Part shown: positions 35,852 through 47,180 of the stretch, piece by piece
Layout: each line of letters opens with the position of its first letter
Position numbering within the stretch: the first letter of the stretch is position 1
Assembly: GCA_963792655.1 (NCBI GenBank)
Contig: CAWBWU010000004.1
Location: forward strand, 248,001 to 312,000
DNA length: 64,000 nt
Direction: 5' to 3'
Source of the DNA: DOZZ01 sp963792655
Lineage (GTDB): Bacteria > Acidobacteriota > Terriglobia > Bryobacterales > Bryobacteraceae
Notes under the pieces: model-generated
Told to the model about the DNA's origin: nothing
What the model saw: the letters and a program-made list of their open reading frames with translations, nothing else
Database searches by the model: none
Program-made: the position numbers and the translations under genes

Positions 35852-36895
35852 TTAGAAACCAGTTGTCTGTATCCAGAACGTTTCACGCCACTCAGCACCC
35901 GGCGCGACAGACTGCAGTTCGTTGTACTTGCCCGCGTGGTTCAGATTGAAACCATTGGTAATCGCGGTCATCGGCTCGAAGCAGATGAACTTGGCGCCAG
36001 GCGGAGCATAGGCCACTGCCACTTGATATTTCGGACCATAGATGACCGAGATTTGTTCCTTGCCGCCTTTGACCGAGAATTCCGAGTGACCGTTGGCGTC
36101 ACGGCGCAGTCCGGTGAAGCCGTCGTCCAGTTGGTGGCCTTGCAGCGGATAGGGATCGGGCAGATCCATTTTGCGCCGCTCGCCGGTGGGCACGAGCTTC
36201 GGGTCGAGCGCCAGATGTTCATCGACCGGCAGGTGCACTTGCCATTCATCGCGCGGGGCATCATGAAGCGTGAAATAAGGATGGAAGCCGATGGCGAGCG
36301 GCATGGGGTCGGTGCTCAGGTTATGGATGACGGTCTCTACCGCGAGCCGCCCTTTTTGCAGGCGGTAAGTCATCTCAATGGTGTGCGCAAAGGGGAACTG
36401 CGCCATCAGGTCGGGGTATTTCCAGAACTCCAGACGGCTGGTGACGTGAGCGGAATCGGGTCCTGCCACTGCCTCGACTACCTTCCAGCGCTTCGAGTAA
36501 TTGAGCAATCCATGAATCCACAACTGATCGCCGCCGCGCTGCAGATTGCCGAGATCGGGATTCAAGAGGTACTTCTTGCCGTTGGCATAGTAGCCCGAGG
36601 CGTCAATTCGGTTGGCCCACGGCCCTAAGAACGGGATGCCCGAGAAGGCAGGCTTTTTCGCGAAGTCGCCGACGGAAGCGAAGGGGAACCACAGCGCGTT
36701 CTTGCCGTTGACCTTAAATTCGTAAGCCATGTTGCCCACGGAGATGGCCACGGCGACATCGGTGTGCGACTGGGCGTCATGCAATTCAACGACGTCGACG
36801 CCGTCGATAGTTTTGGTTTCAGCGGCATAGCCCGCAGCGTGAAGGGTAGGTGTCATGAGCGAGAGCGTGGTGAGGGTCGCAAGTATCAGTTTCAT
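35852..36895 (-). CDS. Exported aldose 1-epimerase-family protein
   Basis: A 347-residue galactose-mutarotase-like protein with a signal peptide (LATLTTLSLMTPTLHAAGY). The signature elements are FLGPWANRI (residues about 89-97), QLWIHGLL with the first catalytic His, GFHPYFTL with the second His, and ICFEPMTAITNGFN with the Glu base. It interconverts alpha and beta anomers of sugars. Export places it in the periplasm, where it could process sugars entering through the TonB receptor just downstream. It diverges from the lutABC operon. Confidence 0.88.
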   Translation of the reverse strand: MKLILATLTTLSLMTPTLHAAGYAAETKTIDGVDVVELHDAQSHTDVAVAISVGNMAYEFKVNGKNALWFPFASVGDFAKKPAFSGIPFLGPWANRIDASGYYANGKKYLLNPDLGNLQRGGDQLWIHGLLNYSKRWKVVEAVAGPDSAHVTSRLEFWKYPDLMAQFPFAHTIEMTYRLQKGRLAVETVIHNLSTDPMPLAIGFHPYFTLHDAPRDEWQVHLPVDEHLALDPKLVPTGERRKMDLPDPYPLQGHQLDDGFTGLRRDANGHSEFSVKGGKEQISVIYGPKYQVAVAYAPPGAKFICFEPMTAITNGFNLNHAGKYNELQSVAPGAEWRETFWIQTTGF

Positions 36896-37066
36896 TCAGG
36901 AAGATATTCGAGTTGAGCATATCGCATTGAGTTTGGGCGGGGAGCGGCGATGTCCTCTAGCGCGGTTGTGGTCAGAGACGCGACGGGAGGGAGCGCATGG
37001 GCGGACTCTCAGAGATCGGTACGCGGGTCGGGTTTGTTTCGACAGGGTTTTGATAGCATCGACACC

Positions 37067-37792
37067 ATGTCGGGGCGCGTCTCTCTTTTTGTTACTTGTC
37101 TGGTGGATCAGATTTTTCCGCGAGTGGGTCTGGCGATGGCTGACGTGCTTGAGCGGTTGGGATATGCGATCGATTTTCCGGAAGCCCAGACTTGTTGCGG
37201 ACAGCCGGCGTTCAACAGCGGATATGTGGACGATGCGCGCAAGGTGGCGAGGCATTTTCTGCGGGTGTTTGCGGATGCCGAGTATATTGTGGTGCCTTCG
37301 GGATCGTGCACCGCGATGGTGAGCCATCACTTCGCACAACTGTTTCAGGATTCACCTTCCGAGTTGAAGCAGGCTGAAGAGATCTCGAAGCGCGTCTTCG
37401 AGTTTTCTCAATTTCTGACGAATGTGGCCAGGGTGGACGACGTGGGAGCGAAGCTGGAACGCGTAGTGACGTATCACGATAGCTGTCACGCGTTGCGTGA
37501 ACTGCGCATTCATGATGGACCGCGGCGTTTGCTTCGCAACGTGAAAGGTCTGGAACTGCGTGAGATGGATGCGGCGCAGGAATGCTGTGGTTTTGGCGGC
37601 ACCTTCTCTGTGAAGTTTGCGCAGTTGTCGACGGCGATGGCGCAGACCAAAGTGGATTCGATCGCGCGGACGGGGGCGGCCACGGTGGTCTCGATCGACA
37701 GCAGTTGCCTGATGCAGCTGGCCGGAGTGCTGGAGCGGCAAAAGATGACCGTGAACACGATGCACCTGGCAGAAGTGCTGGCGAGCCGCTGA
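37067..37792 (+). CDS. lutA: Lactate utilization protein A, Fe-S oxidoreductase
   Basis: ATG 37067 is chosen (VSLFVTCLVDQIFPRVG follows, the LutA start). The 241-residue protein has two CCG domains: QTCCGQPAFNSG and AQECCGFGGTFS, each with an upstream Cys (CLVD; SCHALREL). These bind an Fe-S cluster as in heterodisulfide-reductase-like subunits. With LutB and LutC it oxidises L-lactate to pyruvate. It is followed after one base by lutB (GTG). Confidence 0.92.
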   Translation: MSGRVSLFVTCLVDQIFPRVGLAMADVLERLGYAIDFPEAQTCCGQPAFNSGYVDDARKVARHFLRVFADAEYIVVPSGSCTAMVSHHFAQLFQDSPSELKQAEEISKRVFEFSQFLTNVARVDDVGAKLERVVTYHDSCHALRELRIHDGPRRLLRNVKGLELREMDAAQECCGFGGTFSVKFAQLSTAMAQTKVDSIARTGAATVVSIDSSCLMQLAGVLERQKMTVNTMHLAEVLASR

Positions 37793-37793
37793 C

Positions 37794-39197
37794 GTGACGC
37801 CCAAATTCGAAACGAAAATACATCGCACGCTGGAGGATGCCAACCTTCAGTTGAAGGTCTACGCGGCAACGGCGCGCGCGATCGAGCATCGCACCGAAGC
37901 GATCGACCCCGAACGGCTTCCCGATTACCAGGAATTGCGCACGCATGCGAACGCGCTGAAGCGCCATGCGATCGAACATCTGGATCATTATCTAGAGCAG
38001 TTCGAGGCCAATGTCACTCGCAACGGCGGCAAGGTGATCTGGTGTCGCGATGCCCGCGAAGCAGCCGACTTCGTGCTGAAGTTGGCGGCCGAACGTGAGG
38101 CCAAGCTGATCGTGAAATCGAAGTCGATGACGACGGAGGAGATCGATTTCAACTCGCGCGTAGAGCACCACGGCCTGACTTCCGTCGAAACGGATTTGGG
38201 TGAGTACATCATTCAGCTCAACCACGAACGCCCGTATCACATCGTCGCGCCGGCGCTCCACAAAACGCGTTACGACGTGGGCGAAATTTTCGCGCGCGAG
38301 TTGGGCGTGCCGTACGAGACGGAGCCCGAGAAGCTGACCATGACGGCGCGGGCGATCTTGCGCGACAAGTTTCTGACGGCGGACATCGGCGTGACCGGCG
38401 CGAACTTTCTCATCGCTGATTCGGGGGCGGTGACGATTGTCGAGAACGAAGGCAACGCGCGGCTGAGCACTACGCTGCCGAAGATTCACATCGCGATTGC
38501 GGGCATCGAGAAGATCATCCCGCGCGCCCAGGATTTGCCTGTGTTTTTGAAGCTGCTGACGTCGAGTTCGACCGGTCAGCGCATCACGGTCTACACGTCG
38601 TTTCTCTCTGGCCCGCGCCGCGCAAACGAGGTGGATGGGCCGGATGAGTTTTACGTGCTGCTTCTCGACAACGGCCGCACCAAGCTGCTGGCGGACCCAA
38701 GCAAACGCGAGTCGCTGTACTGCATTCGTTGCGGCGCGTGTCTGAACCATTGCCCCGTCTATCGCAAAATCGGCGGCCATAGTTTTCCGTGGGTGTATTC
38801 GGGGCCGATCGGGGCTGTGCTCACGCCGCAGTACAAGGGCATCGACCACGAACCCACACTCCCGTTCGCTTCGAGTCTGTGCGGTGCGTGCGGTGAAGTC
38901 TGTCCGGTGAAGATTGACCTGCCGCGCCTGCTGCTGGAACTCCGCGCTGACACGCAGGTGCACCACGCGGCGCTGGCGCACTCACAGTTCGAGCGCTGGG
39001 GCTTTCGCGCGTTCGCCTGGTTGATGACGCATCCGCGCCTATTCGCGTGGGCCGGCAGCATCGGTGCTCGCGTGCCTATGCCGATGCTGGCGCGATTTGC
39101 TCCGCCACTCGCAACATGGCTACGTGGCCGCACGCTGCCGCCGCTCGCGAAGCAGAGCTTTCGCAGCGCGTGGAAGCAGCGCGGGAGCAAGCCATGA
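37794..39197 (+). CDS. lutB: Lactate utilization protein B, ferredoxin-like
   Basis: A 467-residue LutB. The N-terminal LUD domain (EVDGPDEFYVLLLDNGR at its end) is followed by two 4Fe-4S motifs: YCIRCGACLNHCPVYR (Cys310 onward) and LCGACGEVCPVKIDLP (Cys363 onward). GTG start two bases after lutA. The C-terminal 80 residues are hydrophobic and basic, as in other LutB. It carries electrons in LutABC lactate oxidation. It overlaps lutC as ATGA. Confidence 0.93.
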   Translation: MTPKFETKIHRTLEDANLQLKVYAATARAIEHRTEAIDPERLPDYQELRTHANALKRHAIEHLDHYLEQFEANVTRNGGKVIWCRDAREAADFVLKLAAEREAKLIVKSKSMTTEEIDFNSRVEHHGLTSVETDLGEYIIQLNHERPYHIVAPALHKTRYDVGEIFARELGVPYETEPEKLTMTARAILRDKFLTADIGVTGANFLIADSGAVTIVENEGNARLSTTLPKIHIAIAGIEKIIPRAQDLPVFLKLLTSSSTGQRITVYTSFLSGPRRANEVDGPDEFYVLLLDNGRTKLLADPSKRESLYCIRCGACLNHCPVYRKIGGHSFPWVYSGPIGAVLTPQYKGIDHEPTLPFASSLCGACGEVCPVKIDLPRLLLELRADTQVHHAALAHSQFERWGFRAFAWLMTHPRLFAWAGSIGARVPMPMLARFAPPLATWLRGRTLPPLAKQSFRSAWKQRGSKP

Positions 39198-39793
39198 ATG
39201 CGCGCGCGTCGATGCTACGCGATATCCGGCAGGCGCTTGGCCGGAGTTCGAACTCGCCAGTGCCTGAACCCCCGCCTGTTCGTCTGCGTTCAGCACCTGT
39301 TCCTGATCGCCTTGCGCTTTTCACGTTGCGGCTTGAGACGTTGTTAGGAACGGTTCATCCGGTGCGCGACTATCGCGAAGCCGGTGCTGAAGTGACCCGC
39401 CTGGTTGCCGGACGCAGCGCGGTCGCGAGCGGTTCGCCGCTGCTTTTGAAATGCGGCATCGAGGCAGACCGCACGGTTTTGCCCTCGCACGAAGTCGGCA
39501 TCACCGGCGCGGAGTATGGCCTCGCCGCAACCGGCACATTAGTCATGCTGTCGAGTGCGACTGAAGCTCGCGCTAACTCTCTGCTGCCGCCGGTGCACAT
39601 CGCGGTGCTCGAAGCCTCGCGTATCCTCGCCGATATCGAAGAGCTCTTCACGGTTCTGCCCGAACCTGCGCGCCAGACGAGTTCGATGGTACTCATCACA
39701 GGCCCGAGCCGCACCGGGGACATCGAGCAAATCTCGATTCGTGGTGTGCACGGACCCGGGCAAGTGCATGTCGTCCTCATTACGGAACAGTGA
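39194..39793 (+). CDS. lutC: Lactate utilization protein C (LUD domain)
   Basis: ATG 39194 overlaps the lutB stop (ATGA); an upstream extension lies inside lutB. The 199-residue protein has the LUD-domain signature: GITGAEYGLAATGTLVMLS, LLPPVHIAVLEASRIL, ITGPSRTGDIEQISIRGVHGPGQVHVVLI. It is the third subunit of the LutABC lactate dehydrogenase complex. Closely followed by the moxR operon, but with a 15-base gap. Confidence 0.93.
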   Translation: MNARASMLRDIRQALGRSSNSPVPEPPPVRLRSAPVPDRLALFTLRLETLLGTVHPVRDYREAGAEVTRLVAGRSAVASGSPLLLKCGIEADRTVLPSHEVGITGAEYGLAATGTLVMLSSATEARANSLLPPVHIAVLEASRILADIEELFTVLPEPARQTSSMVLITGPSRTGDIEQISIRGVHGPGQVHVVLITEQ

Positions 39794-39808
39794 AGTTCGA
39801 TTTAGTCG

Positions 39809-40822
<1,014 letters not shown>

Positions 40823-40829
40823 CACGGGC

Positions 40830-41711
40830 ATGCCGGAGCCGCTACTCGACCGCAAATTTCTCGAGCGGCTCGAACGCCTCACCATTCACTGGAAGAAGTC
40901 TTTCGCGGGACTGGTAGGCGGACATAATCTCTCGCGTTTCGCGGGCGGCGGCCAGGAATTCCTGGATCACCGGCACTTCCACCAGGGCGACGATCTGCGC
41001 GCGGTGAATTGGCGCGCTTACCTGCGGCTCGACAAGTTGTTTCTGAAGATGTTTCAGATTGAGCCGCGCGTGCCGGTGCACATGCTGCTCGATTGCAGCC
41101 GGTCGATGGCGGCCGGCGATGGTGACAAATTCGAGTACGCGCGTAAGCTGACCGCTGCGCTTACCTACGTGGGGCTGGTGCGTCTGGACACCATGGCGAT
41201 TCATCCGTTCTCGTCGCACCTGCGCGAGGGCAAACGCTGCGGCGGCGGACGGCATCGCTTTACGCCGGTGATGGATTATCTTTCGTCGCTGACCGCCGAT
41301 GGCGTTACGGATTTTCAGGGCATGGTGCGCGAGTTTTTGAGCACGCATCAGCAGCGCGGACTGGTGCTGGTGATCTCGGATTTTCTCGATGATGCGGATT
41401 GCCTGCGGCCTCTGCAGTACCTTGCGGACTTCGGACATGAGCTCTTGCTGATTCAGCTTTGGCGCGATGAAGACCGCACGCCGCCGTATACCGGTGAGCT
41501 GGACCTGACCGATATCGAAACGCAAAGCACGTTGCACATCGCAGTGGATGATGCAGCGCGCGCGGCCTACACGCGGCGGTTCGATGAGTACTGCGCCGCA
41601 CTCAGCCAGCACGCTGTACGCAATGGAGGGCGCTATGTTGGCGTGCCCGTTTCCGTACCGCTCGAAGACCTGATTTTCGATTCGCTGGTGCGCGCCAGGG
41701 GCGTGGCCTGA
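40830..41711 (+). CDS. DUF58 domain protein
   Basis: A 293-residue protein with the DUF58 signature near residues 45-70 (DHRHFHQGDDLRAVNWRAYLRLDKL) and a VWA-like fold after it: LLDCSRSM with Asp88 gives a near-complete MIDAS (DxSxS as D-C-S-R-S). It is 7 bases after moxR and its last base overlaps the next ATG. It is the usual partner of MoxR ATPases; role as adaptor is inferred from family context. Confidence 0.9.
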   Translation: MPEPLLDRKFLERLERLTIHWKKSFAGLVGGHNLSRFAGGGQEFLDHRHFHQGDDLRAVNWRAYLRLDKLFLKMFQIEPRVPVHMLLDCSRSMAAGDGDKFEYARKLTAALTYVGLVRLDTMAIHPFSSHLREGKRCGGGRHRFTPVMDYLSSLTADGVTDFQGMVREFLSTHQQRGLVLVISDFLDDADCLRPLQYLADFGHELLLIQLWRDEDRTPPYTGELDLTDIETQSTLHIAVDDAARAAYTRRFDEYCAALSQHAVRNGGRYVGVPVSVPLEDLIFDSLVRARGVA

Positions 41712-43613
41712 TGTTTCTGCTGAACCTCACGCTCGGGCAGTTGTTGTTAGTTGCGGGCTCGCTTGCGGCGCTCACCACGGTGCTGTATTTGATTGACCGC
41801 TCGCGCAAGCGACTGCAGGTTTCGACGCTTCGTTTCTGGTCCGATGCGGAAAAGCCTGTAGCGAGCCAGCGCCGTCGAAAAATCCAGCAGCCGGTCTCGC
41901 TGTTGCTTCAGTTGCTCGCTCTGCTTTTGTTGCTGCTGGCCATGGCGCAACCCCGGCTGGGGAGCCGTGATGCGTTGCCGGCGCAACACGTGCTGCTGCT
42001 CGATACATCGTCATGGATGGAGGCGCGCTCTCCGGCTTCAGCGGACCGGACGTTGATGGACGATGCGCGCGATCGCGCGGTGGCGTATGTGAACGCGTTG
42101 CCGGCAAGCGATGAAGTGATGCTGGTGCATGCAGACGCGTTAGCCTCGCCCGCCACTGCGTTTGTCGCATCGCGCCAGCAATTGATGCAGGCCATCGCCG
42201 ATGCGCATCCCGAGGCGACGGCGCTGCGATTGCGCCCCGTTCTTGCGTTTGCGCAGAAGGTTCAGCAACTCGGCGGACGCCCGGGTGAAGTTGTTTATGT
42301 GGGCCCCGCGCGCATCCACGGCACTGCGGATGATTTTGTCCCGCCAGCGAACTTGCGCGTGATCCCGGTGAGCGATCGCGCGAACAATGCCGGGCTGGTA
42401 CGCGTTTCGTTGAAGCGCTCCGAAGCAACGCCGGAGGTGTGGGACATCTTCGTCGTCGTCCGCAACTACAGCAGCATGCCGCGAACAGTGAGTCTGGTGC
42501 TCGGTTTCGACGGTGCGCCGATTGGCGGCAAACAGTTGACGCTCGCACCGGGGTCGGAGCAACAGGCTGTGTTCGCGCAACGGAGCAGTGCCCGCGGAGT
42601 GCTGGATGTTCGTCTGCTGGAGCCTGATGATTTTGCGGGCGACAACCGCGCAGAAATTGAAGCGCCCGCACTTGCGAGTTCAGCGATCACGGTTTACACC
42701 AATCAACCGGAAGCGTTGCGGCCGCTGTTTGCAAGCTCTCGCGTGAGCACCACGTTTCGGTCGCCTGCACAATATCAGGGCAGCGACAAGGGACTGGTCG
42801 TGTTGGATCGCTTCGCGCCGCCGGCTGCTCCCAACGCCGACACGGTGTGGATCGATCCGCCGCGTGGTGCGTCACCCGTTGCTGTTCACGGCGCAATTGC
42901 AAAAGCATCGGCGCTCACGTGGTCAACCACGCATTCGCTTGCCGCGGGATTGCGCGCGCACGATCTACGGCTTGATTCGGGAACAGTGTTCACGCCGTCG
43001 GCTGGCGATGAAGTGGTTGCATCGGTCGATGCAGGGCCTGTCATCGTCACGCGTAGTTCGCCGCATCGTATGGTGGTGATCGGTTTTGAACCGTCGGCCA
43101 CAGCGCTGCGCTACGATCTTTCGACGCCGCTCTTTTTCGCGAACGTCCTGCGATGGGCATTGCCGGGCAGCTTCGGTTCAACGGAGATTGACGCGCAGCC
43201 GCCGGGCACGGTGACGCAAGAGCTGGACAGTAGCCTCACGCCTCAGGCAATCCGCGTGACGTCAGAAGATGGAACCGCGATTCCGTTCAGCATCCGCGAT
43301 CGCTCACTGAATTTCTTTGCCGGCTGCGCGCGGCAAGATTCGCGTGCACGCAGGCGATCACGAAAGCCTCTACTCGCTCACACTGCCGGAGATGTGGGAC
43401 GTGCGATGGACGCCGCCCGCCAATGTTCGCACCGGCATTCCGCGCAGCGGCGACGCAGGATCGCACAGCCGCTCGCGCGATGTATGGCAAGTTCTTGCGG
43501 TGCTTGGAACACTTTGTTTCGTGATTGAGTGGATTGCGTTCGGCAAAGCATCGCGCGCCATCCGGCGAGTTGCCGATGCCGTACCGTTGGCTAGTTTCCG
43601 GAAGGCGTCATGA
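41711..43613 (+). CDS. BatA-like membrane protein with VWA domain, frameshifted
   Basis: The N-terminal aerotolerance (BatA) domain with two membrane helices (LGQLLLVAGSLAALTTVLYLI, VSLLLQLLALLLLLLAMAQP) leads to a VWA-like domain (LLLDTSSWME, Asp98). The family text holds to about 43318 (IPFSIRDRSLNFFA), then changes frame: KIRVHAGDHESLYSLTLPEMWDVRW and a C-terminal helix VWQVLAVLGTLCFVIEWIAF. The total is about 634 residues; the stop overlaps the next ATG. BatA-like proteins are linked to envelope integrity and aerotolerance. Confidence 0.83.
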
Positions 43614-46108
43614 CGTTCACCCATCCGTGGTTCTTGCTTCTCTTGACGCTGCCGGTCGCATGGGCCGCGGTCGAGTGGCGCTATCGTCAACGCCGGCTCG
43701 CGCTTCTGCTGAAGGTGGGGGCCATTGCAGCGGCGATCGTTGCGCTGGCTGAACCTGTGCTGAACTTCGATCAGGGCAGAGTGGCGCTGGCCGTAGCTGT
43801 AGATACATCTGCCAGCGTGACCGCGCAAGACCTCGCGCGCGCGTCGGCGCTGCTCGACCAAATGGAAGCCAGGCGCGGGCGCAACACACTGCGGGTGATT
43901 CCGTTTGCGCGGGGCACGCGCGTTGCTGCGCCGGCTGAACAAACCAGAGGCAAGTGGCATCTGCAGCAGACGGCAGGCGATGCAGGCCGCGCGACCAATC
44001 TGGAAAGCGCAATCAATGAAGCCGTGGCGTCACTACCAGCAAACGCAGTGCGGCGTGTCGCCGTGATCAGCGACGGTCAGGAAAATCTCGGCCTGGCGAC
44101 GCGTGCCGCGTGGCAAGCGCAACAGCTCGGAATTCCTGTAGACACGATTCCGCTTAGCGGGCAGCCGCAGCCGGGCTTGCGCATCACCGCCGTCTCGATG
44201 CCGCGCCAGGTGTTCAGCGGCGAGCGCTTCCCACTGGATCTCAGTCTGCAGGCGCCCACTGCCGGAGCAGCCAAAGTGGAATTGTTTGCCGAAGGACGTG
44301 ACATCGGTTCCACTCCCGTCAACCTGCAAGCGGGCGACAATCACGTTCGCGTGCGCGCCAGTTTGAATGCCACGGGCTCGGTCAGTCTGTCGGGCCGCAT
44401 CTCGAAGCAGACGCTGGGCAGCGCGCGTTTCGAAGAAGCCGTCAATGTTCGCCAGCCGCGACTGCTCCTGTTCTCTGACGATCCTCCTGAGAGCGAAACG
44501 CATTTCACGGATGTGCTTCGCGCAGGCCACTTTGAAATTTCGCGCCCTGCCGCGCTTCCGGCTGATCTGAAGCCTTACCAGTTGATCGTCTACAACAACT
44601 GGGACCTCGAACGCGTTTCGCCGGCTGACCAGGCGCGCCTCGAACAGTTCGAGAAGCAGGGCGGGGGACTGCTTTGGATTGCGGGCGAACACAACCAGTA
44701 CGTCGATCATAAAGATGCACCGGAGACACCGCTCGCGCGCGCGTTACCGGCGAAGCTTGCACCTCCGAGAACACCGGAGGGCACTGCCGTGGTGCTCATC
44801 ATCGATAAGTCGTCGTCGATGGAAGGCAAGAAGATTGAGCTCGCACGGCAAGCGGCCATCGGTGTGGTGGATCATCTGCGGCCGATCGATCAGGTGGCGG
44901 TACTGATCTTCGACAACTCATTTCAGTGGGCCGTGCAGATGCGCAAGGTGGACGATCGCGCGGCGATCAAGAAACTGATCAGCGGCATCGCGCCTGACGG
45001 GGGCACGCAGATCGCGCCCGCGCTCGCCGAGGCTTATCGGAAGGTGCAGCCGATCAATGCGATTTACAAACACATCGTGCTGCTGACGGATGGCATTTCA
45101 GAAGAAGGCGACAGCATGACGCTCTCGCGAGAAGCCGTGAAGAACCACGTCACCATCTCGACCGTGGGACTTGGACAGGATGTGAACCGTGCTTACTTAG
45201 AGAAGATTGCGGTCACCGCCAGCGGCAAATCATATTTCCTCAACGACCCCGCCGGTCTCGAACAAATTCTGCTCAAAGACGTGCAAGAGCACACCGGCAC
45301 TTCGGCGATTGAGAAGCCGGTGAAGGTGCGTGTCGAGAAGCCTGCCGAGTTGCTCGAGAAGGTGGGCATGGAGAGCGCGCCCCCGCTCAAAGGCTACATC
45401 CGTTATGAGACGCGGCCCTCTGCGGAAGAGATCCTGGGCATCGACGCGAAGGATCCGCTGCTCGTGCGCTGGCAATACGGATTGGGCCGCGCCGGCGTCT
45501 TTACCTCCGACGCAAAAAGCAGGTGGGCGGCGGACTGGTTGAATTGGCCAGGCTATGACCGCTTGTGGTCCAACGTGGTGCGCGATCTGCTGCCGCAGGC
45601 CCCTCCCGCAGAAGTGACGGCTGCGATCGATCCGGCCGGCGAAGAATTGGTTGTGCGTTACCAGCTTGGATCGCAGGAAGCACCGGAGACCATACCGGAC
45701 ATCTTCGCCATCGGTCCGAACGGCTTCAAGCAGCCGATGCATGTGCGCAAAGTTGCGGCGGGCGCGTACGTGGCCAACGTTCGCATCGGAGCGAACCAAG
45801 GCCTCTTCCGTGTGCGGCCGCTCGAAGACTCGCGTGCGTTCCCGGAGATCGGCGTATACCGGCCTGAGCAGGAATTGGCGGACTTCGGCGCGAACGACTT
45901 TCTGTTACGCCAAGTGGCGCAGTCGACGGGCGGCAGATATCAGCCAGCGATCGAACAGTTGTTCGAGAGCGGCGGACGGCGCGAGCGTGCGACCATGCGG
46001 CTCTGGCCAGTGCTGCTGGGGATTGCGATCGCTTTGCATGTGCTCGAGCTGCTGACGCGCAAGTGGAGTGGTATCCGGTCGATGCTCACGCGTCCCGCAA
46101 CGGCCTGA
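43610..46108 (+). CDS. Large membrane protein with two VWA domains and a glutaminase-amidotransferase-like domain
   Basis: An 832-residue protein. Two helices at the N-terminus (WFLLLLTLPVAWAAVEW, LKVGAIAAAIVALAEPVL), a first VWA domain (VDTSASV, Asp65), a beta-rich segment, a GATase1-like piece (QLIVYNNWDLERVS, GGGLLWIAGEHNQ), then a complete MIDAS VWA (IIDKSSSME, Asp399; DGGTQIAPAL; LLTDGISEEG), a beta domain and a C-terminal helix (VLLGIAIALHVLELL). This is the YfbK/BatB-like large partner that ends many MoxR operons. It is presumed to act at the inner membrane with its MoxR and DUF58 partners (inference). Confidence 0.85.
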   Translation: MTFTHPWFLLLLTLPVAWAAVEWRYRQRRLALLLKVGAIAAAIVALAEPVLNFDQGRVALAVAVDTSASVTAQDLARASALLDQMEARRGRNTLRVIPFARGTRVAAPAEQTRGKWHLQQTAGDAGRATNLESAINEAVASLPANAVRRVAVISDGQENLGLATRAAWQAQQLGIPVDTIPLSGQPQPGLRITAVSMPRQVFSGERFPLDLSLQAPTAGAAKVELFAEGRDIGSTPVNLQAGDNHVRVRASLNATGSVSLSGRISKQTLGSARFEEAVNVRQPRLLLFSDDPPESETHFTDVLRAGHFEISRPAALPADLKPYQLIVYNNWDLERVSPADQARLEQFEKQGGGLLWIAGEHNQYVDHKDAPETPLARALPAKLAPPRTPEGTAVVLIIDKSSSMEGKKIELARQAAIGVVDHLRPIDQVAVLIFDNSFQWAVQMRKVDDRAAIKKLISGIAPDGGTQIAPALAEAYRKVQPINAIYKHIVLLTDGISEEGDSMTLSREAVKNHVTISTVGLGQDVNRAYLEKIAVTASGKSYFLNDPAGLEQILLKDVQEHTGTSAIEKPVKVRVEKPAELLEKVGMESAPPLKGYIRYETRPSAEEILGIDAKDPLLVRWQYGLGRAGVFTSDAKSRWAADWLNWPGYDRLWSNVVRDLLPQAPPAEVTAAIDPAGEELVVRYQLGSQEAPETIPDIFAIGPNGFKQPMHVRKVAAGAYVANVRIGANQGLFRVRPLEDSRAFPEIGVYRPEQELADFGANDFLLRQVAQSTGGRYQPAIEQLFESGGRRERATMRLWPVLLGIAIALHVLELLTRKWSGIRSMLTRPATA

Positions 46109-46117
46109 GGGATAGCT

Positions 46118-46669
46118 GTGAAGTTGTTCGTTACGATCGTCTGCGCTGCGCTTGTGCTTCCGGCACAACTGAGCCCGCTTGCATCGTGTGAGCGAAAATT
46201 CGCGGCGATCGAATCCGGCACGTCGCCGAACATCGTGACGCTGACCAGCACGGAGATCAATGCGTTTGTCGCGCAGGAGGCGAACACGTTCGGGAAGTCG
46301 GCGATTCGCAATGTTCAGACGCAGCTCTGGGCGGGGCATGCACGCTCCTCCGCGCGTATCGACCTGGTTGCACTGGCGGAAGTGCGCGGCCGGCCATTGA
46401 ACTGGTTCTTCGCGCGGATGTTCGCGGGCGAACGTCAGGTGGCAGTGACGACGCGCCTCACAAGTTCTGCGGGGAAGGCGCGGGTAGATCTGGAGAAGCT
46501 GGAAGTGGACGGCCATGCTCTCGAAGGCCGTCCACTCGAATTTCTGGTTGAAGAGTTTGTGGAACCGGATTTTCCGGACGCACATCAGGGCCAGTGGTTC
46601 ACACTGGCTTATCAGATTCGAACGATCCAACTACTGCCCGGCCGGGCACGCGTTCTAATCGCGCGCTAG
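46118..46669 (+). CDS. Secreted protein of unknown function
   Basis: A 183-residue protein with a signal peptide (MKLFVTIVCAALVLPAQLSPLA; GTG start). It is mostly beta with regular hydrophobic positions (VTLTSTEINAFVAQE, SSARIDLVALAEVRG, QVAVTTRLTSS, KARVDLEKLEVDGH) and resembles the periplasmic halves of lipid-binding or AsmA-like repeats. It follows the VWA gene by 9 bases and is probably the last gene of that operon. No known family recognised. Confidence 0.65.
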   Translation: MKLFVTIVCAALVLPAQLSPLASCERKFAAIESGTSPNIVTLTSTEINAFVAQEANTFGKSAIRNVQTQLWAGHARSSARIDLVALAEVRGRPLNWFFARMFAGERQVAVTTRLTSSAGKARVDLEKLEVDGHALEGRPLEFLVEEFVEPDFPDAHQGQWFTLAYQIRTIQLLPGRARVLIAR

Positions 46670-47127
46670 TTGCATTCCTGCGCAAGGAATCCGAAGGCTA
46701 CGGAGACGACGGCAAGCATCGCATTCAGCAGCATCAGGTCTAACATGCCGCCGTGTACAGCCAGGTTGACAGCCACAATACCGAACCACGTAGCGGCAAG
46801 CCAGGCGCCCGCGCGCGGACGAAACGCGATGCAGATTGCCAGCACCAGCTCCACTACGCCGGCAAACATGGTGATGAACTGGCCATGAAACGAGGTCATC
46901 CCCATCAACTGGGGTGCGACGTACTGATCCCAATTGGTCAGCAGGTGTAAAAACTTATCGAGGCCGATGGCACCCAGAAAAACGATATAGGCGAAATAGA
47001 GCGTTTGATAAGCGGCGTTGACTGAGCTGCTGATCTCGATGATCTCTTCAGGTGCTGAAGTTTCTTGTACGTGCGCAACTTCTTCTGCCGGGGCTAGTTC
47101 CTCCGGCATTTCCAGAATCCGCTCCAT
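46666..47127 (-). CDS. Four-helix membrane protein (DoxX-like)
   Basis: A 153-residue protein with an acidic N-terminal tail (Glu-rich, about 35 residues) and four transmembrane helices: YFAYIVFLGAIGLDKFLHLL, FITMFAGVVELVLAICIAF, GAWLAATWFGIVAVNLAVH, MLLNAMLAVVSVAFGFLA. GLDKFLHLLTNWDQYV resembles DoxX-like entry motifs. Function unknown. Its stop overlaps the convergent secreted-protein gene by 4 bases. Confidence 0.65.
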   Translation of the reverse strand: MERILEMPEELAPAEEVAHVQETSAPEEIIEISSSVNAAYQTLYFAYIVFLGAIGLDKFLHLLTNWDQYVAPQLMGMTSFHGQFITMFAGVVELVLAICIAFRPRAGAWLAATWFGIVAVNLAVHGGMLDLMLLNAMLAVVSVAFGFLAQECN

Positions 47128-47180
47128 CTCGTCTTGCCTCGATGACTGAGGAGCAACTCTGTGGCCAAAGTTACGCTTTG

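Noticed and set aside
36950..37066. Upstream extension of lutA
   Set aside because: The in-frame upstream codons read as unrelated Arg/Ser-rich text; family homology starts at ATG 37067.
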